Positions 50,913-59,141 of a stretch of DNA of 64,000 nt are shown one piece after another. Position numbers and translations under genes: made by a program. The notes beneath the pieces are model-generated. The model was not told the DNA's origin. It worked only from the letters and a program-made list of their open reading frames with translations, and did not search any database. How positions within the stretch are numbered: the stretch's first letter is position 1; every line of letters begins with the position of its first letter. This DNA comes from Mesoflavibacter sp037029465 (lineage in GTDB: Bacteria > Bacteroidota > Bacteroidia > Flavobacteriales > Flavobacteriaceae): NCBI RefSeq assembly GCF_037029465.1, contig NZ_JAYMEM010000028.1, positions 62,001 to 126,000 on the forward strand. Reading direction: 5' to 3'.

Positions 50913-52508
50913 CTATTTGCGATGTCTTTTATTTACTAATTTCTTTCTAATTGATTCAATTTTATTAATTTCTTCTAGGTTAAGATTGAGATAATTATTT
51001 AAAATTTGATGATTGTATTTTAACAAAACGTCTTCAATATCATTTTTGCCCTTAAAATCTTTTTTGTAAGAATTAAAATCATTGTGATGAGCCATTGGAA
51101 TAGGCAATACTCTAAACTCATTTGGCGTAAGCTCTAAAACGCCACCGCCATAGTAACGTCCTTCCAGTTCTGCAAAAGCTAATGTTAATGAATTATAGAA
51201 TGAAAATATAAAATCATTTAAATTATTACCTTTTTTAACGGTTACATTATAGGCACTATCAGTTACAAATACATTCGCTTCATTTTTTAATAATTTTGGG
51301 TATTCGTGAGCACGTTTAAAGAAAAAAGCTTTTGATTGTTTAGCAATATTGGGCACTTGATACCAATGGTCTCTTTGTTTACATTTGAATCTGTCTTGAA
51401 GCTCTTCCAGTTCACCTAAATCTATATAATCCTGCACATTAGAAGGAATATTTTCAACATCCAAATTATTAAAGTCCAATAAAAAAGCGGGTTTATTTTC
51501 CTTAATTAACTTTGAATAATCATGCCTATTAAAAGATACAGAACCATTAACAAAAAAACCTTTTTGTACTATTGGTTTTGCATATTCCTCTAAACCATAT
51601 TTATCTAAAGTTTCTTTATCAATAATGAAATAATTATTGGCAGCAGTAACTATACCTGCTTTATTATCTACATAATCAGAAACAAGATTTAGGTCTTTTT
51701 TTATGTTCTCAAGGAATGTATGCTCTTCTGGCGTTATAAAATGATGTGTCCATTTTTTACTTGACTCTGATACACTTTCATTACTATACAATCTAAAACT
51801 TCTATTTTGAAGCTCATCCATTGATTTAATTGTTGTATAAAATGTACCTGGTACTTTATGCTTTTTATAGCCAATTAACAATACTGTATCTTGACCTTTA
51901 CACTCCAAAAATTGAAGCTCGTCAAACATAAAAATCTCGATACGCTCAAAAGACATTTTAAGCAAATCTCGAATTTCTTCAGTAAACTTTACTTGTAGCA
52001 GTTCTAATGGAAGTACAAAAGCTAAAAGACCATCTTTCTGTAGTTTAGAAATACCGCTAACCAGAAATGATGTCCAAATATTGTTTATTTTCCTATCAGC
52101 AAGGTTTTGCTCTAAATGAATTTCTTTAGCTAGTGCCTTTTGCTCATCAGTGAGGTAATTACTTTTTACATAAGGTGGATTCCCCAAGATAGCTGAAAAT
52201 TTCTTTTTGCTATCAGAGTGGAAAAGAAGATAATCTTTGTTAAAAGCAGATACTTTTATAGAATCATTCGTATTCTTACTTTTTGCCTTTTTTAATTCTT
52301 CTTTTTCCCTTTCAACTATGGTTAAATTAATTTTATTGAAATTATTTAATGTTTCAATTTCATTTATAGCCTGTACAAAATTGCCATCACCAACACTTGG
52401 TTCAAGCACAGAAATATTAAGCCTATCTATTTGAGATAAACAATAATCTGCAATAAATTTTGCTAGATTAAGAGGTGTGTAATATGAGCCTATGCTTTTT
52501 TTATTCAT
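50913..52508 (-). CDS. N6-adenine DNA methyltransferase (Eco57I/TaqI-like)
   Basis: A 531-residue gamma-class adenine methyltransferase: start YYTPLNLAKFI (residues 9-19), SAM motif EPSVGDGNF (36-44), catalytic NPPY (110-113), and a C-terminal recognition region ending LEGRYYGGGVLELTPNEFRVLPIPM, as in TaqI/Eco57I-type enzymes. No nuclease domain is fused to it. Its start overlaps the end of the HNH gene by 4 bases. It is the last gene of the five-gene operon and would mark self DNA. Confidence 0.88.
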   Translation of the reverse strand: MNKKSIGSYYTPLNLAKFIADYCLSQIDRLNISVLEPSVGDGNFVQAINEIETLNNFNKINLTIVEREKEELKKAKSKNTNDSIKVSAFNKDYLLFHSDSKKKFSAILGNPPYVKSNYLTDEQKALAKEIHLEQNLADRKINNIWTSFLVSGISKLQKDGLLAFVLPLELLQVKFTEEIRDLLKMSFERIEIFMFDELQFLECKGQDTVLLIGYKKHKVPGTFYTTIKSMDELQNRSFRLYSNESVSESSKKWTHHFITPEEHTFLENIKKDLNLVSDYVDNKAGIVTAANNYFIIDKETLDKYGLEEYAKPIVQKGFFVNGSVSFNRHDYSKLIKENKPAFLLDFNNLDVENIPSNVQDYIDLGELEELQDRFKCKQRDHWYQVPNIAKQSKAFFFKRAHEYPKLLKNEANVFVTDSAYNVTVKKGNNLNDFIFSFYNSLTLAFAELEGRYYGGGVLELTPNEFRVLPIPMAHHNDFNSYKKDFKGKNDIEDVLLKYNHQILNNYLNLNLEEINKIESIRKKLVNKRHRK

Positions 52509-53122
52509 TTTCTAATTTCAGCCAATTTATATGGTCTTATATTATTTCGTTTTTGGGTTGTCTTAAGCAATTCAATTACTCCTTTATTAGACTCCTTTAA
52601 TAACTCTTGTGTATCTATCACTTCTTGCAGCGCCTCAATAGCTTTCGTAACATTTTCTGCTCTTTGCTGTAAAACTGTTTCACGCCTTTCATACAACAAT
52701 TGAGGTCGATTTAAATAAAGCCTTTCTGTCATATATCTGGTACTAACATATTTACCATTAACTTTATAATCATCACTACTAACATCAAATAATTCTGAAT
52801 AATTATATTCAGAGGGATCTGGATAACAAATTATATCTAAATCATCTGCATCATTTGGCCAGTCATTACTCTTAAACCTGTTGCATATTGGACAGCTATA
52901 GAATAAGTTGCAAATATCATTCTCTAAAGCTTTAAATCTTTCAATTGATTTTGGCTTATAATGCTCAATGTGATAATGGTCAATGCCTCCAAATTGTGCT
53001 TCATTAATTGAACAATAAATGCATTGAAAAAAACACTCTTCTGCTATTTGTTCTTTCCAATCTGTATATGTTCCTTTTTCCGGTTGATTAGCCTTATCTT
53101 TAACTATAAGTTTCCAATTCAC
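52505..53122 (-). CDS. HNH endonuclease
   Basis: A 205-residue nuclease with an HNH/zinc site: Cys34-x2-Cys37, DHYHIEHYKPKS (His49, His51, His54) and CPICN (Cys77, Cys80, Asn81). A helical C-terminal part follows (residues ~125-205). It resembles the HNH proteins that accompany ATPase-type defence systems. Its start abuts the receiver gene stop and its end overlaps the methyltransferase start, so it is the likely cutter of this system. Confidence 0.88.
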   Translation of the reverse strand: MNWKLIVKDKANQPEKGTYTDWKEQIAEECFFQCIYCSINEAQFGGIDHYHIEHYKPKSIERFKALENDICNLFYSCPICNRFKSNDWPNDADDLDIICYPDPSEYNYSELFDVSSDDYKVNGKYVSTRYMTERLYLNRPQLLYERRETVLQQRAENVTKAIEALQEVIDTQELLKESNKGVIELLKTTQKRNNIRPYKLAEIRK

Positions 53123-53781
53123 TACTCCTTGATTTTATTTTCAATTTTCTTCTGAAGTTCTTCTAAAAATTGAATTTTACTTTCATACTCATCTAACCAA
53201 TCCTTCCTTTCACCTAAACCACTATCAATTTGAACATTTAGCTTAAGTTGTAACGCTTTCAAACGTATTAAATCATTTTCGTCACTCTTACCTGATGCTA
53301 CTAACTCTGACAAATGCTTTAATTCTGAAAGCTCTGAAATATTTTCATCTAAAAAACTTTGACTTGCACGAATAAACCTCTTTACATATTTCTCACCATC
53401 ATTAATAAATTCTTCTCTACCTATTATATCTTCAAATTCACTAAACTTTTCCTGTAAGTCATCATCGTTTTTATGTGACGTTATTACATAGATTGGAATA
53501 TCTTTAAAATATTTTCTTATCTCTAAAACGAGCTGATTTCCTCTATAACCAACAGGACCTTTTCCTCCTTCAGAATCATTATGCATTTGTTCATCAAAAA
53601 TTAAACAAACTATATCATTTTGCTCTACCCAATCTTTGTATTGAGCTATTGAATCATCAGGAAAAGGAAATGTATCAACCACCTCAATACTAGAATCAAA
53701 ATTTTCTAAATGAGATTCAAGAATTGATTTTAACGTTTCTCTTTGTGCTTTATCATCATCTATGATGCCTATTTTACTCAT
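53122..53781 (-). CDS. Atypical response-regulator receiver protein
   Basis: A 219-residue protein from the ATG at 53781, two bases after the kinase-like stop; an upstream in-frame ATG at 53817 lies inside that gene. The receiver domain (residues ~1-135) has the acidic pair (IIDDD, Asp8/Asp9), a phosphoacceptor Asp63 (LIFDEQM) and Thr/Ser at 101/102 (VITSHK). A long loop follows Asp63 (HNDSEGGKGPVGYRG), and the usual Lys before a Pro is not seen. Instead of a DNA-binding output domain there is a C-terminal coiled coil (~150-219), probably for protein contact. Confidence 0.8.
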   Translation of the reverse strand: MSKIGIIDDDKAQRETLKSILESHLENFDSSIEVVDTFPFPDDSIAQYKDWVEQNDIVCLIFDEQMHNDSEGGKGPVGYRGNQLVLEIRKYFKDIPIYVITSHKNDDDLQEKFSEFEDIIGREEFINDGEKYVKRFIRASQSFLDENISELSELKHLSELVASGKSDENDLIRLKALQLKLNVQIDSGLGERKDWLDEYESKIQFLEELQKKIENKIKE

Positions 53782-53783
53782 AA

Positions 53784-56129
53784 CTAATTTCTTTGTTTTC
53801 TTTCTTTTGGAAGCCAAATTTTAAACCTAGCTCCTTTTAATACAGGGTCTTTATCAAAAGAAATATTACCGTTTAAATCGTTTACTATAGAATTGACGAC
53901 TGTAAGACCAAGACCAGTACCAATACTCTTACTGCCTTGTGTTGGATTTACTTTAGTTGAAAAAAGCGGTTCAAATAGCCTGTGCTCAAACTCTTTAGAA
54001 ACACCTGGACCAGAATCAGAAACAATGAGAGAATATCCATTTTCAATCAATTTTTTTGGTTCCTTCAAGTCTTCTTCAATTAATCTAACTTCTATCAATC
54101 TCTTACCAGACTCCAAAGTAGCAGCGGTATAAGCGTTTGTTAAAAGGTTAATTAAAACTGTTTCAATATCCATTTGAAACGTATATGTATAAATATCTTT
54201 AAGTTCTGTATTAATGCTTATTGAAGCTGCTTTATATGCCGGTTCTAACTCATTAACGACAGACTGTATAATTTTAGCAATATTTACATTTTTTTTATTA
54301 CGTTTCTCTCTTTGAACTCTTGTTAATGCGTAAGCACCCCATGCAGCAACTCTTTTCGATGATTTTACAGCTTTTTCGATTTCCACTATCGCATCATCAA
54401 CTTTTGGAACTTTTCTAGATAATGCAAGTTTTGCTGCCATTACAGAACCTTTAAGTTGAGTTATAGAACCTTCCGTTTCATGACCAAAAACCGCAGAGGA
54501 TATACCTATTGTTGCTAAACCACTTAAGGTTCTATTCCAATTAAGAAGTTCTGTAATTGTTTTTTCAACTTTATCAGTTGTACCACTTAAATCATTTACA
54601 TTTTTTTGAACCCTCTCTTTAATGTGACTAGCTACATCAGAGTTATTTTGAATCTCTAAATTGATGCTATACAAATCCTTTTCAATACTATTTAAAGCTT
54701 TTATTATTCGTTCAGTTCTTGACTCTTTACTACGTGATTTTCTTTTAGCCTCGTTAATTTTTGGTATTAATCTCGTTCTGTAAGACTCAAGCATATTTAT
54801 AGTACCCATTACCAAACTTTTTAAATCATAAAAAGCTTCTGATTCTACCAACCCTTCTCTTGCAGCACTATCCGCTAATTCTACATTAGAATCTCTAGCT
54901 ATAAAAACAGCACCTACTAATTGATTTGGTGTAACACTATAATTTGCAGACCTACTAATACCAGCTGGATCTTTAGCTTTTCTATCAGCTAATCCTAACC
55001 AATCATACCCAAATTGAGAACTAGGGAAGCCATAAGGTTTAACAACTATTCTGTCACGATATATTTTTATACCAGCATTGTTATCGAGAAACTCTCTTAA
55101 TTTGGTTAGATTAAATTCAAAATCTTTTACTGATGCACTTTCTCTTAAAAAGAAATAAAGTTTAATAGTAGCTGAACCAGATCTAATTTTATTTTCAATT
55201 AAATTAGTGGTATCAATACCTGTTCTTGTTAATAAGTTAGACCATTCAATTTTTTCAATAACTTCTTTGTCATTATACTTGTCCCAGTAAGTATAAATTA
55301 TTTCTGTACCCGTACCAGGATAATAAGCTTCAATTTTAATTTCAGCTGCATCAAGATAATTTGAGTTAATTTCTTCTGATGGAAGAGGATAGACATCGTT
55401 AACTAAAGAAATATGAAAATCTTGAACATCTTCAAAAGGCGGTGTTAAGGCAGATAGTTCTTGAAAAAGATTTTCAATATTTGTCTTTGTCCATGATTGA
55501 CGTTGCTCTTCAATTAATATTTCCGTACCCGTTGCCGAAGGTTTACCATCAGTTAGAGGTAAATTGATTTCTTTCGGCTCAAAAATTTGAACATGAATAT
55601 CTGAAAGAGATTTACCTTCAACATCAAAATCATCCCAATTGACTTTTAAGCCTATAAGTTTTTCATCTTTAGATTTTGTTCTCAATTCTAGTTTTGAACC
55701 TAGTCTATCAGTGGATATACGTCCAATTCCTTTTTCACCAGTTTTTCTACGTCCTAATTTACTTTTCGTTGAAACCCTTTTACCTGAATACCCAATTCGT
55801 AACCAGCTATTCTTCAATTCCTCTGGTTTCATGCCAAAACCATTATCAGCGACACGTATTATGTCTTTAGTTTCAGAGAAAATCTCAATATCTACTTTTG
55901 TGGCATCAGCATCATAGCTATTTTTTACTAATTCTAATAAAGCAGTTGAATGATCTTTAATACTATCTCTTCCTAAATGAATTAAAGTTTTAGCATCAAT
56001 ATAAAATCTTTGATTTGTAGGGTCTAGCTTTGCCAATTCTGTAGATAATGAAACAATATCATCTAAATTTGGCGGGTTACTTTGTATGGCCAAGAGTAAT
56101 TTTGCTTGTATTTCTTCTGATTTACTCAC
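53784..56129 (-). CDS. Double-GHKL ATPase: Hsp90/MORC-like head and histidine-kinase-like tail
   Basis: A 781-residue protein starting at a GTG that overlaps the XRE stop by one base. Residues ~45-230 are an Hsp90/MutL-like GHKL ATPase (ALLELVKNSYDADA with Glu66 and Asn70; ADNGFGM; GEKGIGR). The middle resembles MORC-type beta domains. A second unit follows: an H-box-like AVFGHETEG with His550, then a histidine-kinase ATP domain with N-box NLLTNAY (Asn661/Asn665), SDSGPGV and GTGLGL (737-742). Having both is unusual. No membrane segment is present, so it should act in the cytoplasm, perhaps as a DNA-damage or phage sensor passing a signal to the receiver protein. Confidence 0.88.
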   Translation of the reverse strand: MSKSEEIQAKLLLAIQSNPPNLDDIVSLSTELAKLDPTNQRFYIDAKTLIHLGRDSIKDHSTALLELVKNSYDADATKVDIEIFSETKDIIRVADNGFGMKPEELKNSWLRIGYSGKRVSTKSKLGRRKTGEKGIGRISTDRLGSKLELRTKSKDEKLIGLKVNWDDFDVEGKSLSDIHVQIFEPKEINLPLTDGKPSATGTEILIEEQRQSWTKTNIENLFQELSALTPPFEDVQDFHISLVNDVYPLPSEEINSNYLDAAEIKIEAYYPGTGTEIIYTYWDKYNDKEVIEKIEWSNLLTRTGIDTTNLIENKIRSGSATIKLYFFLRESASVKDFEFNLTKLREFLDNNAGIKIYRDRIVVKPYGFPSSQFGYDWLGLADRKAKDPAGISRSANYSVTPNQLVGAVFIARDSNVELADSAAREGLVESEAFYDLKSLVMGTINMLESYRTRLIPKINEAKRKSRSKESRTERIIKALNSIEKDLYSINLEIQNNSDVASHIKERVQKNVNDLSGTTDKVEKTITELLNWNRTLSGLATIGISSAVFGHETEGSITQLKGSVMAAKLALSRKVPKVDDAIVEIEKAVKSSKRVAAWGAYALTRVQREKRNKKNVNIAKIIQSVVNELEPAYKAASISINTELKDIYTYTFQMDIETVLINLLTNAYTAATLESGKRLIEVRLIEEDLKEPKKLIENGYSLIVSDSGPGVSKEFEHRLFEPLFSTKVNPTQGSKSIGTGLGLTVVNSIVNDLNGNISFDKDPVLKGARFKIWLPKERKQRN

Positions 56130-56332
56130 TATGAATTAATTAGATTTCTTGGATTCATGTTTAAAACCTTTGCTATTTTGAATAGTGTAGGCAGTGATGG
56201 TTGCCTATGATTTGTACACCAATTAGATACGGTTGTTTCACTCATATCCAACTTTTTCGCCAACCATTTATTGGACTTGTTTTTTTCTGCTAGAACAATT
56301 TTTATCCTATTGTAACTATTAAATACAGGCAT
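56129..56332 (-). CDS. XRE-family regulator of the RM-like operon
   Basis: A 67-residue helix-turn-helix protein from the ATG at 56332 (a TTG at 56353 is possible). It carries RIKIVLAEKNKSNKWLAKKLDMSETTVSNWCTNHRQPSLPTLFKIAKVLNM, the pattern of small regulators that precede restriction-modification genes in Bacteroidetes. Its stop overlaps the GTG of the double-GHKL gene. It probably acts as the control protein of the operon. Confidence 0.82.
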   Translation of the reverse strand: MPVFNSYNRIKIVLAEKNKSNKWLAKKLDMSETTVSNWCTNHRQPSLPTLFKIAKVLNMNPRNLINS

Positions 56333-56393
56333 ATTATTTACACTAAAACACAAATATATTTAAGTTTTAGCATATTTTATTAAAATATCTTAA

Positions 56394-57056
56394 CTATCTG
56401 CGTTTATCTAAACTTTCCTTATCAAAAGCTATCAAATTGAAGAGCTGTCGCATTCTGGAACGTACTCTGTTTCCGTATTTTTCTTCCAATTCTTGAGCAT
56501 TTAAGTTTGTTGTGGCGTGAGTTCTAATTTTTCGCTGAAGAAATAAATCGTAGCGAGATAAAAGGATTTCGCCCATAACATTGCAGTCTTTTCCAAAATG
56601 TCTGCCAGTTGTTTCTACTCCTAAATCATCAAAACAGTAGAAACCACTGTTCCCGTATTCTTGAATGGTTTTGTAGCCAATATTGTTGAAAGCAAACGTG
56701 ATGTTTCTTGCCGGTATCAATTCGTAAGATTTTTGGTGTGGTACGATGTGTCTTAATAATTTCATTAAACTGGTTTTTCCGCAACCCACAGGACCAGATA
56801 ATAGAATGCCTTTATTGGGATCTATATTTAGTTTTGCACTGGCTTCAAAATCGCGAATAAAATAAATGCACAGTTTGTAAAGAACGACCTCATCTTCTTC
56901 ATAAATCTTAAAATTTTTGCCAAATAGCAACTTTCCTTTAGCATCGAGATAAATGAGTATGCTTTTGAAATCGTATTGAATACAATTGTCTTTTAACTCG
57001 CCAAGTTTGTATTGGACACCTTTTTCTACAATGATATGTGGTCGCTGATTTTTCAT
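56394..57056 (-). CDS. DnaC/IstB-like AAA+ ATPase (copy 2)
   Basis: A 220-residue ATPase closely matching the copy at 30936: Walker A LLSGPVGCGKTSLMKLL, Walker B FYCFDDLGVE, THATTNLNAQELEEKYGNRVRSRMRQLF. It overlaps the winged-helix gene by 4 bases. Together with 57053-57907 it forms the second replication-type module. Confidence 0.82.
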   Translation of the reverse strand: MKNQRPHIIVEKGVQYKLGELKDNCIQYDFKSILIYLDAKGKLLFGKNFKIYEEDEVVLYKLCIYFIRDFEASAKLNIDPNKGILLSGPVGCGKTSLMKLLRHIVPHQKSYELIPARNITFAFNNIGYKTIQEYGNSGFYCFDDLGVETTGRHFGKDCNVMGEILLSRYDLFLQRKIRTHATTNLNAQELEEKYGNRVRSRMRQLFNLIAFDKESLDKRR

Positions 57057-57589
57057 AAAGGTTCGTTGTAGTTTTTATTTTTAGTAGTCTTGAGGTTGTC
57101 CGAATTTGGGACACTGCTATTTTGGTTTAAATCATTTTCAGAATCGTTAAAATCTAAATTTTTTAAATTTTTTTGTTTATTAATGTTTTTGTTTTCTATA
57201 GTTTGTATATGTTTATATATAGGTACCAGTGCTTGTCCACTGCTTGTCTCGATTTGAGTAGAGTTGTGTCCCACTACTTGTCCAGTACTTGTCCCAAATT
57301 TGAACATCTTAATTTTACTCCCTCTATACGGATTGTGAGATGGGAAATACACGATATATTTCCAATGATTTAATTCCTTGATGCATCTGTGATAGGTAGA
57401 CTTTGAACCTATTTTAGATAATTGCATAACCTCATCACGGTTTATATAAAACTCTTCCAAAAATCGATTTAAATTCCATAACTGAAATAAGGCTATGTAT
57501 AGGCTTATGTGGGTTGGGTTTAATCGACTATCTTTAGAAAATTGGTTAAAAACTGCGTTGAGATGTTTGATATAGTTTACTTCATTCAT
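57053..57589 (-). CDS. Winged-helix replication-type protein (copy 2, shortened)
   Basis: A 178-residue protein from the ATG at 57589; a more upstream frame start at 57607 lies in a palindromic repeat. It matches copy 1 over the winged helix (LNPTHISLYIALFQLW, LSKIGSKSTYHRCIKELNHW) but lacks the DnaD-like segment and has an Asn-rich linker (residues ~130-165) instead. The ends (LKTTKNKNYNEPL) are alike. It is therefore a shortened relative. Confidence 0.7.
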   Translation of the reverse strand: MNEVNYIKHLNAVFNQFSKDSRLNPTHISLYIALFQLWNLNRFLEEFYINRDEVMQLSKIGSKSTYHRCIKELNHWKYIVYFPSHNPYRGSKIKMFKFGTSTGQVVGHNSTQIETSSGQALVPIYKHIQTIENKNINKQKNLKNLDFNDSENDLNQNSSVPNSDNLKTTKNKNYNEPL

Positions 57590-57597
57590 ACAAATGG

Positions 57598-57617
57598 ATT
57601 CCTGCATACGCAGGAAT
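57598..57617. repeat. Palindromic repeat ATTCCTGC-ATAC-GCAGGAAT
   Basis: A perfect 8-bp stem with a 4-base loop between the HTH and winged-helix genes. Small ATTCCTGC...GCAGGAAT hairpins are scattered repeats in flavobacteria. Confidence 0.6.
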
Positions 57618-57628
57618 GACAGTGAGCG

Positions 57629-57907
57629 TTAAAACTTATTATGGATGCGATTTTCTTCCATTACTTTTAGGATTTCTTCGTAATCGTAATAGATAACACC
57701 ACCAACTTTTGTGTATGGCAATGTTCCATTGATACGAAGATTTTGTAATGTACCTGGTGAAATACTTAAGAGGTCGCGTACCTCTGGTGATTTGAGCCAT
57801 TTTTTGGGCGCGAAACCTGACTGGTGGTTAATGATTGCTTTGATGTCTTCCAGTAATTCTTCTTTGAATTCTCGAAGATCTTCTGTAGTGATAATTGTTG
57901 CTGCCAT
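57629..57907 (-). CDS. Helix-turn-helix protein, excisionase/MerR-like (copy 2)
   Basis: A 92-residue protein with the same length and layout as copy 1 (29968): ITTEDLREFKEELLEDIKAII, then KWLKSPEVRDLLSISPGTLQNLRINGTLPYTKVGGVIYYDYEEI, ending NRIHNKF. The HTH core is nearly identical, so both may recognise the same DNA sites. Confidence 0.85.
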   Translation of the reverse strand: MAATIITTEDLREFKEELLEDIKAIINHQSGFAPKKWLKSPEVRDLLSISPGTLQNLRINGTLPYTKVGGVIYYDYEEILKVMEENRIHNKF

Positions 57908-57925
57908 TATAAACGATTTAAGATT

Positions 57926-57967
57926 AAAAAGCTACCGCTTTGAACTTTTAGCTTCGCAGCAGTAGCT
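57926..57967 (-). promoter_or_regulatory. Leader hairpin upstream of HTH copy 2
   Basis: On the minus strand AGCTACTGCT and AGCGGTAGCT pair over 10 bases (one G-U), followed by TTTTTAATC and the HTH start about 20 bases later. It mirrors the hairpin at 29909-29946 in copy 1. Confidence 0.45.
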
Positions 57968-58014
57968 ATTAATGATTTTTAATTATATCCTGAAACAAAT
58001 TTCAGAATGACAAA

Positions 58015-58064
58015 AAAACTCTCACAAATATTTCGACTGTGCTCAATATGACAGTGAGAGTTTT
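58015..58064. terminator. Hairpin with perfect 11-bp stem between rteC copy 2 and HTH copy 2
   Basis: AAAACTCTCAC (58015-58025) and GTGAGAGTTTT (58054-58064) pair exactly around a 28-base loop. It can terminate transcription in either direction. Confidence 0.55.
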
Positions 58065-58068
58065 ATAG

Positions 58069-58083
58069 TGATTTGACTTTCGT
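58069..58083 (-). repeat. 15-bp shared motif ACGAAAGTCAAATCA (copy 3 of 3)
   Basis: Reads TGATTTGACTTTCGT on the plus strand. It lies 160 bases upstream of HTH copy 2, in the same orientation relative to that gene as copy 1. Confidence 0.6.
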
Positions 58084-58241
58084 TTGGCAAATATGAAGTG
58101 GATTAATGAAGTTTATTCACAAGACACACCCAAGTTGGGTGATTTTAACCAGTCATTTTTAATGGATTACATTGTTGTGTATTGGAATTTAGATTGATTA
58201 GTCAATCAATCAAAAAGAAGTAAAAATTATGCCAAAAATAA

Positions 58242-58267
58242 ACACCCAAGATGTACCCAAGTTGGGT
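58242..58267 (-). terminator. Terminator of rteC copy 2
   Basis: ACCCAAGTTGGGT palindrome (58255-58267) plus ACACCCAAG (58242-58250), directly after the rteC stop. The arm is shared with the terminator of rteC copy 1 (29693-29719). A further ACCCAAGTTGGGT lies at 58128-58140. Confidence 0.6.
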
Positions 58268-58270
58268 AAT

Positions 58271-59116
58271 CTATTCGTCTAATTCTTCCATTTTTTGAAG
58301 CAATGATTCTCGAAGGTTATCGATAAATTTTGTAGGACTAATTTTCCTTGAACGAATCTCAAGAAAAGTACGATAGAAGTCTCCTAATTCTATGTTAAAC
58401 AATTGCTCACAAGCCATTGCCATTTCTTTAATATCGGCAGTTCCACTATTTATACAACCAGAACTTTGTAGTGCGTAAATCAATTCAATTAAGTCTGTTT
58501 TGTTTGCTGTCCAAAACAATCTTGACTGACTTTGAAAAGGATTAATTGTTGTTTCCATTCCATTACTATTTTCGAGTTTATTAATTTCTGTTTTTAGATA
58601 TACAATTAACATATCGTAAGCTAAAATGGTAGCTACTGTGCTATCATGACTTGTAGAAAATTTATCATCAATAAAAAGTGTAAATGTATCGGGAAATAAA
58701 CGAATGTCTATTTTTCCACGAACAAAATAGTGTTCGTCTAATGATGTTCCACCTCTTCTATAGTAGTGATAAAACTCAAGGTGATCGTTAAAATAATTTT
58801 GTAATCTATCTATATGTTTGTTGAAATATTTGATTTGAGATTTATTACTAGACCTTGGCCTTTTACTTTCGATATTAAATATTTTTTGATAGTAAATAAG
58901 CTTACTAAATACTTGTGGTTTTAAATTTTTAAAGAAATGAATTTCATCATTTACATTTTTAAATTTTCTTTTTATAACATTTGCTCTTAATTGTTCTAAT
59001 GCTCTTTTGGTTATTAAAATACCTTCTTCTGCTTTTTCCAAAATATCTTCGTTTTCTGACTCTAAAAAGTCGAGAGATGTTTCTAAAGCAGTTATTATGT
59101 TATCGTAGAACTTCAA
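58271..59116 (-). CDS. rteC: RteC-family regulator (copy 2)
   Basis: A 281-residue RteC protein, collinear with copy 1: IHFFKNLKPQVFSKLIYYQKIFNIE, FYHYYRRGGTSLDEHYFVRGK, SHDSTVATILAYDML, LGDFYRTFLEIRSRK. It lies immediately downstream of the serine hydrolase on the same strand and marks the right edge of the second module. Confidence 0.85.
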   Translation of the reverse strand: MKFYDNIITALETSLDFLESENEDILEKAEEGILITKRALEQLRANVIKRKFKNVNDEIHFFKNLKPQVFSKLIYYQKIFNIESKRPRSSNKSQIKYFNKHIDRLQNYFNDHLEFYHYYRRGGTSLDEHYFVRGKIDIRLFPDTFTLFIDDKFSTSHDSTVATILAYDMLIVYLKTEINKLENSNGMETTINPFQSQSRLFWTANKTDLIELIYALQSSGCINSGTADIKEMAMACEQLFNIELGDFYRTFLEIRSRKISPTKFIDNLRESLLQKMEELDE

Positions 59117-59141
59117 TAGTAAATATAAAATGCTGTTTGTA

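Noticed and set aside
53122..56129. Plain two-component system controlling transcription
   Set aside because: The kinase-like protein has no membrane or classical sensor domain, the receiver has no DNA-binding domain, and both are translationally linked to a nuclease and a methyltransferase.
56129..56332. XRE protein as antitoxin of a toxin-antitoxin pair
   Set aside because: The next gene is a 781-residue ATPase, not a small toxin. The position fits a control protein of a restriction-modification operon.
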